DNA from: Hirudo medicinalis
Lineage: Eukaryota; Annelida; Clitellata; Hirudinida; Hirudinidae
Length of the DNA: 41,666 nt
Assembly (NCBI GenBank): GCA_011800805.1
Contig: MPNW01000425.1
Span: 11,263-52,928 of the forward strand
Direction: 5' to 3'
Both the position numbers and the translations under genes were made by a program. This document shows, in pieces, positions 31,930 to 41,666 of the stretch (positions within the stretch are counted from its first letter, which is position 1; each line of letters begins with the position of its first letter). Below the pieces are notes generated by a model. The model saw only the letters and a list, made by a program, of their open reading frames with translations, made no database searches and was not told the DNA's origin.

Positions 31930-32408
31930 ATGGGTTCTGGAAAGAGACTTAATGATATCTAAAAAGGACAAATAAAGGCCTTTAAAGATTTGAATTTGTC
32001 AATTTCAGATATTTCTAGGGGGGTTAATCGATCTAGAAAGGTTATAAGACGTTATTTGAATGATCCTGAAAGTTATGGAACAAAAACTAGCCCAGGAAGA
32101 CCTCAAAAACTTTCTGAACATGAGAAACGAGTTGTCCTCCGCGAAGCTTCCAAGGGGTTTAGCTCAATAAGAGACTTAAAAATTAACTTAAATTTGGAGG
32201 TTAGTCGATGGACCGTATTCAGATGCCTTCAGAGAAGTAGTTTCCTGAAGTTTGTTAAGCGTCAGAACCAACCACTTCTAACGGTGGCTCACAAGAAGAT
32301 CCGGCAAAACCGGGCAAAAGAGATGAACTGGGACTCTGTTATTTTTTCAGATGAAAAGAAATTGAATTTGGATGGTCCAGATGATGAGGATGACTGGTGT
32401 CAGTCCCG
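31930..32408 (+). pseudogene. Tc1/mariner (Tc3-like) transposase, N-terminal half
   Basis: ATG at 31930 starts MGSGKRLND, followed by a stop. After it the frame continues as GQIKAFKDLNLSISDISRGV, RSRKVIRRYLNDPESYG and SPGRPQKLSEHEKRVVLREA. This is the bipartite paired-like DNA-binding region with the GRP linker. The first catalytic aspartate block, VIFSDEKKLNLDG, follows. The sequence then changes abruptly near 32400, so the catalytic domain is lost. Confidence 0.8.
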
Positions 32409-32409
32409 G

Positions 32410-34740
32410 ATTTAGGCATGGTGGGGGTGTGCCACATTCGACTTTTTTCAGTGCATAATATATATTGTTATAACCCTGAAAATGCCATCAATTAATTTTT
32501 AAAGTTATATTTATGTTTATTTAGTTTTCGATTATATTCACTATCTTTTAGTTCTACGGCGAGACAAAAATCTCAGACAGAAGCATAGAAGATCTCAGAC
32601 AGAAGCATTCAAGATCTCAGAGAATCTCGAAGCCACATTGAAGAACTNTCCCAACAATAAACTCGGCATAAATTAAGCCCCGTCGTTTATTACAATATTT
32701 ATTGCAGTCGAAAATGTCGCGTGCACAATCTGACAGTACTACATTTTATACTTTTGCATTGTCATTGCGATACATTTAACCCAGACTACAACCAGGGCCA
32801 CAGAGAGGGCTTACATATGTAAGTGCCCAGGGGTTAGACAATTTTTTAAGGACTACTTTAAGCTATACAATGTTTGTAATTTGTGCCTATGTAATATCTA
32901 TTATATTACTGCTATATGTGGTCAACGGCAATGATAAAATTTACGAACAAAAAATACTTGCTGGTAAGGCATAGAAAGTATGGAAACATTTTCGATATTA
33001 TAATCGCCTTAATTTAACGAAAAAAAATTAAACTAGTATCGATATCAACCAAATATGAGCTTCTATTGTTAAGATTTTGTAAGACGACTTTCTAAAAGTT
33101 TTTCGTTTAAATAAAGATAATTTAGGGGCCCCTGGCCCACTGCAATTGCTGACCATCAACTCAGATACAGGCGGAATACTCTCGACATTTGGAAATGATC
33201 CCTGAACTCGTTTCTGTAATTATTGGTCTCTACCTTTGTTTTGTCTCGGACGGGACCGGCGCAATGGCCTTTGTGCCTCCACCAACACAGCACAGGGGCC
33301 TCAACCTGGGTAAATCTGACTGGTTGGTGTTACAAACAGTTACTTAAATCTAAATATAATTATATATGTACTAAAAAAAAATTAAAAAGTTTGAAAATGG
33401 TTACAAACGCTATTAAATATTTTTTCTGAATATATTCAGTCCCACTCTCCCCTACGCATTGTTTAAAGCTATATGTATATTTGCTTTGGTTTCTTAAAAT
33501 GTTCAATAAACTCAATAGGTCGTAAAGGAATACAATTTTTTTATTGAGTTGTTTATGGCATGAAAAGTAAACAAAAAATTTACTTGCACTGACTTTCGGT
33601 AATTAAAAACTGGATGGTCACTCTCTCAAAAATTCGCCGTGACTCATGAGATAGACTAGTAAATTTAAATAATTTGTTATCTAAAGCATTCAGAAAATTT
33701 GTTAAAAATGTCCTTCCTCAGGTATGCTAGACACACAACACCCGACACTAAGATATGTTGGTGTAAACATTTACGATAAAAGGGGATAACTGGTTTAGGT
33801 TTGTGGTTGTTAGATTGTTTAATTGTTGGAAATTGTTCGCACATCCGCATTTTTTATTGTAGTATTTGCATTTTATTAGTCAGATCAATTACTTGAAATT
33901 TTATTGAGTGGATAACAGTCCAAACCATCTAATTAGCTTTACTAATATTCATAATGAGTTAAAAATTGAGTTAGTCAAATTTATCACTATGTAAACGATT
34001 CATATTTATAGAAAAGTTGTGATAAAATATTTGTAGCGCTACTGCTGGGTAATCCAATTGATTTTACGATTAGTTGTATTGTAAGAAACATGGGACCAAA
34101 AGGAATACCGCTATTTTTATTTCTTGGTATTACTACTGTTATCATTGTTAGGTAAAACTTTTAAATGTGGTTATCTAATTTTCTTAGGTTTCCTAAAATC
34201 ATCATATGGAATCATACATAAAATATGTCTGCACAAAGAAAGAGTTTAAGGCAATGTGGATGCCTGCACATTTTTTTTTTGAAAATTGATGGCAAATTGT
34301 GGATTCCTGCAGGTGGGGGTCAAGTCGAAAGTGGATGAGGGGAGTGGGCTTTAAAATGAGCAAGTTTTTGTGGACATCTTTTATGGATGACCCCCATGTG
34401 ACTATAGAGCCACACCTGCCCTAGAAAAAACAAATTGATTTCAAAGCTTCTCTATTTTCCAAAATGTATTTAATTTAATTATGATTGCACAACTCAATTT
34501 AAAAAAAAGTTATGAGTGATGTTAGGTGTGACTCCATCGAAAACTAGCATTATTAATTGAATATTATTTTTAAAATTTCATTTTCTTGTCTAAAACAATC
34601 AAAAAAACCATCAGTCCAAAAAAAAAGCATCAATAAAATATCTAAAGTCCCTAAGAAGGATCTCCATGAGAATGTGGATTCAAAACTTATCTGAATTACG
34701 TTCATTAGTATAATAAACCAAACCAAAGAAAATCAACTGT
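32410..34740. other. Repeat-rich intergenic DNA with one ambiguous base
   Basis: No gene is supported. It includes a short tandem array (32569-32620), an 'n' at 32648 (assembly uncertainty) and many A/T runs. The frame at 33223 has no motif. Confidence 0.45.
32569..32620. repeat. Short tandem repeat, about 22 bp, two and a half units
   Basis: The unit atctcagacagaagcat is repeated at 32570 and 32592, with a partial third (gatctcag) at 32613. It ends 28 bp before the ambiguous base. Confidence 0.7.
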
Positions 34741-34749
34741 TGGAACATT

Positions 34750-35662
34750 TGCTGCATTCAACTGTTTTCTTTATCTCTTGCATTGAAGTTTCCAGCATCT
34801 TCAAATTTGGCACCAGAGCATCTAATTTTACTCCACAGCTCACATCTTTTTGAACTTGCACAGTTAAAAATACTCCATAAACTTATATTACTAAATAATT
34901 GTAAGAAATACAAAAAATACTTCTTTCTGAATGGATGAGTGATTTTAAAGGGTGTTACTATACATTCTAGCAAAGATTTTGATAAATTGATTAATGAATT
35001 GAGTTGCCCAGTCAACGCTTGTCCAGTTATTCGTTTCATAAATCATTAGATGAAATACTTCCATGAAAAGTGTTTCAAAAGATATTTTCACACAGTTTAA
35101 AGATTTTAAGTATTTAGAATCACATAAAATCAAAGCTGGAATACCAAATTCTTTCAATGATTTGATCAACTTCATCTTACACTTTAAACTGTTCAAATAA
35201 ATAAATTTGTTGCTAAATGCATGATGGACATTTCAAGCATGATTATAAAAGAGGACTTAATGTAATGATTCATTGACAAATAAAACGAGAAATGAATTAG
35301 ATGTGGATCACCTGAAGTTATAATGATCAAGTCAAGTCTGCAGAATGTATTGTAGACAAAGTTTATAATCTGTGTAAGGCAGAAAAAGGACAGTTTATTT
35401 GTCACATAATTTTTTCTTTGGATTCTTGATTTTCATCCATCTTTTTGATAGAAACTCTGCTCACTTCATTCAAATTTTGCTGCAGGTCCTATGCACTTTT
35501 CATGTTCTGACCAATTTATCAGTTTTATTGATAATCTTTTGGATTTCTTCTTTATCATCAAGTAAATCCTTCAATTGTTCTTTTGAATCTTTTGCATTTT
35601 GTTCTTGTAGCTATAGTTACTATTTAGTTTGCTTTAAGTGACTCAGCGTTTTGACTCAACAT
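34750..35662 (-). pseudogene. Decayed, unrecognised minus-strand coding region with a coiled-coil-like start
   Basis: On the minus strand an ATG (35662) opens MLSQNAESLKAN. After a stop, the same helical style continues in another frame: LQEQNAKDSKEQLKDLLDDK and EEIQKIINKTDKLV, then (shifted) DLQQNLNEVSRVSIKKMDEN and KEKIM, with a stop at 35402. Further down are KLIKSLKEFGIPALILCDSK and a second long frame to 34758. The gaps between the pieces (10-23 nt) are too short to be introns of the size used elsewhere here (57 bp or more), so frameshifts in a dead gene are more likely. I do not recognise the family. Confidence 0.35.
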
Positions 35663-36162
35663 GGTTCCTCATGGCTTTTTACTGAAGATCCAATGTGATG
35701 ATCTTAAAAACCTTAACAGTTTATTTGTTATGCAACATTTAATATTTTAACACATAAACATGTGCATGAAGCAGTTGATTTCATGCAGTCTCGTCACATC
35801 CAAATTTAAATCCTTGTTGAATGTTGATGATTGAGTTTGTTTGGAATCTAATTTAAATGCTAATCTGAACATGTTGGTTTAAAGATTTGTAGTTAAGGAG
35901 ATGAGGAAACAATTTTGACATTGAAAAGACTGATTCTTCATTTGAAATTAAATATGAATATCAGATTAACTATTCGTAAGCATTTTGTCTGCTTTACCAC
36001 TGATTTAAATAAAGGTTTTTATTGGTTGAACTGGAAGGCCATCAGCAAGGTCAATTGAGTTACAACTGGATAACTTCAATTTCTTGAACAATTTTTCACT
36101 TTATCAACTTTAAAAAGCTTTTAGTAAAAAAATGTTTAATTATTTGTTGTTTCCAGAATACA

Positions 36163-39100
36163 ATGTCCGGAATAGGGAACACCAATGTCTCGAACAATCC
36201 AGCTATCAACAATTTAGGAAAGAATTACGAGAACAAGGAGAAAGCAGGTGGTCCCATAAGAAGTTCTCGGAGGTTGAAATATGAGGGCCTTGAATTTCCT
36301 TTGTGCCCTGATGTCAATGAGAAATATGAAAAACTGAAGAAAATTGGACAGGGGACATTTGGGTGAGTTCTTCTTGCACTTGGTGAGCTCTTTATAACAT
36401 CAAGCTCTCAGCATCAGAGGCACTTGATGCGAACCATTTATAAAGTGCTCATTCCTAAGGGCAGTACAAGCCAGTTTGTGAACATGACACATTTCTGTTG
36501 CATGCAGGAATCCAACCCCTAAGCTAACTTCTTTATTAATTCTTTTAGCAGTTGACCCAAGTCAATTCGTCCTCCGTTATCTCAAAAAACAATACCATTA
36601 ACTCGTCATTCAACTTTCCTGTCCATCCACATATCATCTGCCCCGAGTTAGCTTGTCATATTGGAAATATTGATTTATTAATCATTTATCTATCAGATGG
36701 AATCACATCTTCTTCATAGTATTTACAGGTTTCAAGTAGTTTTTAAAATAGTCATAAAAGTAATATTTCTCAAAAGAAATGGCCACCACGGCAATGACTT
36801 CAAACATTTTAATGGATTTGGGGGCATTCCACGTCAAATCAGCACAACATCTGACATCACCATCTTGGATTTTGCTGAAATTTGGCACAGTTGTTAAACT
36901 AGATTGTTTTAAAAATATAAAATTTTTGATTTTTTGGTCAATCGGTGTCAGAAATCTGGGTCGTTGAACTTTGACCAAACGCCAACACCTTGCGATGGTT
37001 GAGAGGTTGTAAATTTGGTTCTAGAAAGTTCAGTGGGCCAAAACAATGTTATCAAGGAGAGAAGGTTGGACCAACATAATTTTTTCTGATGAAAAAATAT
37101 TCAATCTAGATGGATGTGATGGTTATCAGTTTTATTGGCATGACTTCAGATCAGAGAAGGAGTCATTTTATAGCAGAAATCATGGAGCAGTCATGATTTG
37201 GGCAGGAATTTAACATGATGGACTCACTGATCTAGCCTTTCTACAAGGGAAGCAAAAATCAGCAGATTATATCAAAATGTTGGAAAATAATCTCCTGCCT
37301 TTTGCTGAGAGGATATAAGGTGCTAATTATGTATTTCAGCTCCAATATATAATGCTCCAATCCATACTTCCAAACTGACAAGGACCTTCTTCCAAGAGAG
37401 AAACATAAAAGTTTTGAGTTGGCCAGCTCGTTCTGATCTCAATTTGATTGAAAATGCTTGGGGTAAGTTGTCAAGACTGGTCTACAAAGGTGGAAGACAA
37501 TTTAATTCTAAATCAGAGTGGGGAGATGCCATCAGGATCTCCTGGAATAATCTGGAATCAGACTTTATAAAAAAAATAATTTTGTCGACGGACAAAAGAT
37601 GTTTTGAAATAATAGACAAAAATGGAAATATAATTTTTTTGTTATTATTGACTTTTCACGTTTCCTCTCTGTCTTTTTTGGATGCTGAAAAAATATATTT
37701 TTGAGATTTTTTATTAAGTTTGAAATAATATTTCAACAAATTCAATGTAAAACTTTCAAAGAACAATTTACATAACATACTGAAATTCGTGTAATGTTCG
37801 TAACATATTGGTTGAGATATCATCAGAAAATGGGTAATCCCTATCTATTTTGGACTGGGTGTAGATCAATTTCATCTCTTGGTGTTTATTTGTTTTATGA
37901 AAACGTAATCAGATCACCTGTTATATTAACCAATATTAACAATACAATCTAAGGTTTTTTAGTATCTTATAACTCTAATGTAGCTCAATTTTATAGCTCT
38001 GACATTATTGTTGATATTGTATTGTATTGATATAATTATTTGAAGTCCTGAAACCTTTGACCTTCTGATTTTCAGTGAAGTGTTTATGGCGAGGTGCAAG
38101 AAAGCAAAGAAGATTGTTGCATTGAAGAAGGTCCTCATGGAGAATGAGAAGGAAGGAGTGAGTGTTCCTGCATCTAATCCTTCTTCCTTTCAAATTATAT
38201 TTTAGCAATAAAGTGAATCATTCCACCCTTTGAGATATCAGTGGTGAATTTACTTTATAAGACTTTTTTAATGTTTCATTGATAAAATAAACTTATCAAA
38301 GAAAATTTCGAGAGGAATGATTTTTATTGATTCATTTTAATCATTAAACAATAAATTTGAAGAGATAAATATAAATAAAGAGCATATATGTGGAGAGGTT
38401 AAAGTGATCTTGATCACCTGTGGAATGGAAATATTACGGTGGCCAAACTGTTGCTGGAATAATAAGGCTATGCCATCCGTTGGTGCTGAACAAATTACAT
38501 TTGTAAGAACATGGACATCTGAGAGATGACTTGCGATTTGTGCAATAAAGTGACATTTGACAGCATTTAAACTGAGTTAAATCAGTGGTTCTCTGATGAA
38601 AAATATTTTCTCATCTTGTTTCATATGCTGTGCATTTTTATGAAATCAGTCATTCTAACATTAATAATATCTTAATATCTTCAGTTTCCCATCACTGCCC
38701 TGAGAGAAATAAGAATACTGCAACTGTTAAAGCATGAGAATATTGTCAATTTGATTGAAGTCTGTAGAACAAAAGCAACAGAAGCCAACAGATACAGAAG
38801 CCAATTCTATTTGGTTTTTGATTTTTGTGAGCACGACCTTGCCGGTCTCCTTGCTAATACTCAAGTGATTTTCACTCTCGGTGACGTTAAAAGGATCATG
38901 CAGCAACTTTTGGATGGTCTCTTCTTCATCCACTACAACAAGATTCTTCACAGAGACATGAAAGCTGCTAACATTCTCATAACAAAAACTGGCACACTCA
39001 AGTTGGCTGATTTTGGATTGGCCAGAGCCTACAGCATCAGCAAAGGAGCTCCAAACAGATATACGAACAGGGTAGTCACCCTGTGGTACAGACCTCCCGA

Positions 39101-39638
39101 ACTTCTGCTAGGAGAGCGTGACTATGGGCCGGCCATCGACATGTGGGGTGCTGGATGCATAATGGCAGAAATGTGGACTAGGTGTCCCATAATGCAGGGC
39201 ACCAGCGAACAACAACAACTCAAATTCATAAGTCACTTGTGTGGCTCAATAACACCTGAAGTGTGGCCAGGAGTTGAAAAGTTGGAATTTTACAATAAAC
39301 TCGAACTGGAAAAGGGCAAAACAAGGAAGGTGAAAGAACGATTGGAAGTTTACGTGAAGGACAGACACGCGCTCGACCTTCTCGACAAGCTCCTCGTCTT
39401 AGATCCAAAGCAACGCATAGATTCCGATACGGCTCTCAACCACGACTTTTTCTGGCAGGAGCCGATGCCCTCCGACCTCAAGGTTATTTCTGATCTCAAG
39501 ATGTCCATGTTCGAAATGCACGCTCCTCCTCGCAAAGCCAAGGCAGTACAAGGAGGTCCAGCACAGCACACCGCCAGCCACACTCTTCATAGACCTATGA
39601 ATGGATACAACGATCAGAACTACGAGAGGGTCTTTTGA
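36163..39638 (+). CDS. Cdk9: Cyclin-dependent kinase 9 (P-TEFb catalytic subunit), complete
   Basis: Three coding exons: 36163..36362, 38076..38157, 38685..39638 (411 aa; human 372). ttccag just before the ATG marks a spliced 5' leader. The first 45 residues are a polar extension absent from human CDK9. Kinase hallmarks: glycine loop IGQGTFGEVF (61-70), catalytic Lys84 in VALKK, the name-giving PITALRE helix (96-102), HRDMKAAN with Asp185, DFG with Asp203, and activation-loop Thr221 in PNRYTNRVV, equivalent to human Thr186. The C terminus ends YERVF, like the human tail. With cyclin T it phosphorylates Ser2 of the RNA polymerase II CTD, NELF and DSIF to release paused polymerase in the nucleus. 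Intron 1 (1,713 bp) is loaded with repeat pieces and a dead Tc3-like transposase; intron 2 is 527 bp. Confidence 0.96.
36456..36522. repeat. Dispersed repeat B, copy 4, in CDK9 intron 1
   Basis: gcagtacaagccagtttgtg, then aacatgac, with gttgcatgcaggaatccaac downstream, gives the same two-part layout as the other copies. A weak fifth copy is at 24548-24585 (gcaggctggattgtgaaaatgacac), inside an intron of the ANKRD54-like gene. Confidence 0.45.
36822..36900. repeat. Dispersed repeat D, copy 2, in CDK9 intron 1
   Basis: gggggcattccacgtcaaatc, then acaacatctgacatcacc, then ggattttgctgaaatttggcac. High similarity to 29884-29965, with the same flank type (close to transposase relics). Confidence 0.75.
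37040..37704 (+). pseudogene. Tc1/mariner (Tc3-like) transposase, catalytic half, in CDK9 intron 1
   Basis: Plus-strand pieces follow the order of a Tc3-type catalytic domain: IIFSDEKIFNLDG, then YWHDFRSEKESF, then GAVMIWAGI, then ADYIKMLENNLLPF, then (after a frame change) NAPIHTSKLTRTFFQERNIK, and VLSWPARSDLNLIENAWGKL with a C-terminal helix to 37704. The second catalytic Asp (usually QDNAPIH) is spoiled and RSPDLN has lost its proline. At least three stops or frameshifts are visible. It has the same orientation as the host gene and is removed by splicing. Confidence 0.85.
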
Positions 39639-40017
39639 TTTTTTTTTTGCTTTTAACTGATAATTTTTAAATGTACAAAGTTTATGAAATCCTGATTTTC
39701 AACTAATTCTTTTGATTTGGTTTAATTTAATTTTTTGTTGACATTCTTGGTCGTGTATTTGTCGCATAAAAATGGATTCCTTTATGAATTTGTTTATATC
39801 CAGGTAAAATGATAGATAATATGCATAATTCAAACACCAAAATTTGCTTACTACATGATTGCTGATAGCGAGTTTTTGCAAGAAATTGCAACAACGAATT
39901 TGACAAAGTTGGATGGATGAGAAGAACTAAATAAATATGTGGAACAGCTTACAAAAGTTTATTCCAACCTTCTGTACAAATAACTACGTTTTTATTATTA
40001 ATTAAAATTATTCCGAT

Positions 40018-41475
40018 TTATGTGATCTTTAGGGCTTCATCCAGTTCAGAATTGGCTTCAACGTTTCTGAAAATAAGCAAAATGCCTTTGTGAGGCTTCG
40101 TGAATGTTGGTGAAGTGACCTTTTTGATTTTGTCAACTTCTCAATTTCAGTGAAGGGCAGCTTTTAAGTCGATAAAAAGGCAAGCCAACGATTAGCGGCT
40201 GCTTGGAGCAACGCGTCATTGTTCTCTTGGGAATGCATAAATACTGTAGCAGCTCGTGCGGATGGCTTTTAATACTAATTAATACACTAATTCATTAATT
40301 AATTACGGGAGCTCTCGTTAACATTAATAATTAATGAGGTTGGATCTTTGATTATTTGCTGTAGACACGGTTGTAAAATGTCTTCACCTGTTGAAAGTTT
40401 CCATTGGAACGAAATCGTAGCCCTCTGTTGAATAGCTGAAGTTCGGGTACATGTTCTGAGGCTGGGAGATGACTTCATCCATGCGAGACATCTTAAGCGA
40501 TGAAGACAATTAAGATAATTTTATATTCACATCGTTAATTGAATAGATGTTAAGAATGATGTCGAGAATGAAAGCTGTGGTTGCATTGCATCAGATAAGT
40601 TATTAATAGCACATCAGCCACGCATCAATCACGTGACGGGGCATTTTATGTCTCCTCCGGGGCTCCGACTTGCTGATGGCAAATTGCTGAATCTGAGTGA
40701 ATGCCACTTTAATGGAAGCATGACGGAGATTATGATGAATTGGTCTATTGATCAAAATGTTGATTGATTAAAATTGAATGCGGCGCATTTTTTGGCATTA
40801 ACTGATGAGGCAGTCGATTGATCACTCAATTTGCTTAAGTCCAAATCTTGCTTAGCATTAGATTTAATTACAGTGGCGTGCCAATGTTGCATATTAATCC
40901 CGTTGCCTTCGTGTTGGCTTCTAGACGTCGATTGCTATCAAAGACTATCAATCAATTGAATTTGGCGCTTTATCAGTTTTGTGCAATACTGGAATCTAGG
41001 TCCGCATTGATTAAAACCTTGACCTTGAAAGAGACGTAAGCAAATGACAAATGCTACTCACCTGGTTGTAAGATGGCATGATGTTGCACATGAGAATGTG
41101 ATCGTCATGACTCGTCTGCACCACTTGGTGATGATGCGACATGGGATGCATGTAGGGCATCTGCTGGCTGAAATGAGGGTACTGGTTCATCATCATGTAC
41201 CTCCCCGATGCCACTTCTGCCGAAAGCTGGAAGTTCTTTGCCATGGCAACGAGTGGTTGTTGTTGTTGAGATGCATGCTGACCGGGAGAGAGTTGAGCGG
41301 GTGAGTTTTGTGGCTGCTCTGCTTCCAGTTGTGCAGGTGGCAAGCAAGTGGTCGTGGTGGACACATTTTGATCTTGGCTGAGAGAACTTGAGGAAATCTC
41401 CTCCGAGGTCTTGTCTTCTGATCCTCCCTCCTGAGAGGCAGTAGCCTCGTTTGAATTTGTTGTTCCCTGCGATTC
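40018..41475 (-). CDS. Unrecognised Q/M/H-rich protein, last three exons (partial)
   Basis: Minus-strand exons 41475..41062, 40491..40388 and 40066..40018 have GT-AG borders and phases 0, 0 and 2, with a stop at 40018-40020, giving a C-terminal part of about 188 aa. The first exon is Ser/Glu/Gln-rich (GGSEDKTSEEISSSS, HASQQQQPLVAMAKNFQL), then Met/His-rich (YPHFSQQMPYMHPMSHHHQ). The second reads MSRMDEVISQPQNMYPNFSY and TEGYDFVPM; the third ends ELDEALKIT. The composition is that of a transcription-factor or RNA-binding-protein tail, but no domain is present. All three frames of the large exon happen to be open, so the frame rests on the joins to the two downstream exons. Its 5' part lies beyond the window or within the trinucleotide tract. 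Confidence 0.5.
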
Positions 41476-41568
41476 CTAGCAATCGTCAATTAAATTTATT
41501 CACTTTCACGTTAAATTTTCATTTACGGTGGCAATCGGTGGCCACTGGGCTATAACTTTCAGTAAAAA

Positions 41569-41666
41569 CATCATCATCGTCATCGTCGTCGTCGTCGTCG
41601 TCATCGTCGTCGTCGTCGTCGTCATCGTCGTCGTCGTCGTCGTCATCGTCGTCGTCGTCATCGTCA
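41569..41666. repeat. (GTC/ATC)n trinucleotide tract reaching the window edge
   Basis: About 32 units of cgt/cat on the plus strand, which on the minus strand is GAC/GAT, i.e. a poly-Asp run in one frame. It may be a coding acidic stretch of the minus-strand gene, or intronic. A possible donor follows (cacc|gtaaat on the minus strand, 41526), but its phase does not match the next exon if the Asp frame is used. Confidence 0.9.

Noticed and set aside
35402..35662. Tiny introns (10-23 nt) that would rescue the minus-strand coiled-coil frame
   Set aside because: All well-supported introns in the window are 57 bp or longer; frameshift decay is simpler.
39226..39590. Minus-strand frames opposite the last CDK9 exon
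   Set aside because: The plus frame is clearly CDK9; the opposite frames follow from its codon use.
1..41666. CRISPR array, bacterial operon or phage-like module
   Set aside because: Spliced animal genes, eukaryotic repeats and the absence of spaced identical repeats exclude these.

Overview
The window is animal nuclear DNA, most probably arthropod. Its genes have many short introns (often 57-75 bp) with GT-AG borders and orthologues of known animal genes. An interstitial (CCTAA)8 tract is the arthropod-type telomere repeat, and decayed DNA transposons, non-LTR retroelements and tRNA-derived SINE pieces lie throughout. The intergenic DNA is very AT-rich. I cannot fix the order or species from sequence alone.

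Layout. (1) 1-2750, minus strand: four phase-0 exons of an unrecognised E/V/T/P/K-rich protein that runs off the left edge; its largest intron carries a decayed jockey/CR1-like reverse transcriptase. (2) 2750-14500: gene-poor, with a non-LTR 3' end, a possible LTR, SINE copies, hAT remnants, one candidate two-exon small membrane protein, one candidate 33-nt microexon, a 24-bp tandem repeat and the telomere-type tract. (3) 14500-19050, plus strand: a complete seven-exon NR4A/Hr38 nuclear receptor preceded by a cluster of CRE-type sites. (4) 19050-21085: Tigger/pogo and non-LTR fragments. (5) 21085-23463, plus: complete 12-exon Notchless (NLE1), converging tail to tail (115 bp apart) with (6) 23579-26603, minus: complete nine-exon ANKRD54-like gene. 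(7) 27639-28130, minus: a PAR-type bZIP factor. (8) 28200-35700: repeat-rich belt (short repeats, Tigger, hAT, Tc3-like, one N base) and a decayed coiled-coil-like reading frame on the minus strand. (9) 36163-39638, plus: complete CDK9 with a dead Tc3-like transposase in intron 1. (10) 40018-41666, minus: 3' part of an unrecognised Q/M/H-rich, transcription-factor-like gene, followed by a long GTC/ATC repeat.

How the genes relate: there is no operon-like logic. NR4A/Hr38 and the PAR bZIP are transcription factors, CDK9 is the P-TEFb kinase, Notchless acts in 60S ribosome assembly and ANKRD54 is an ankyrin adaptor. The clearest regulatory signal is the CRE cluster ahead of NR4A, which fits the known cAMP/CREB-responsive immediate-early behaviour of that family. 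I found no convincing new defence or mobile 'system'. The most novel items are the two unrecognised genes at the window edges, the candidate small membrane protein, the microexon and the shared repeat families. All exon models were made by eye from reading frame, splice sites and family recall.
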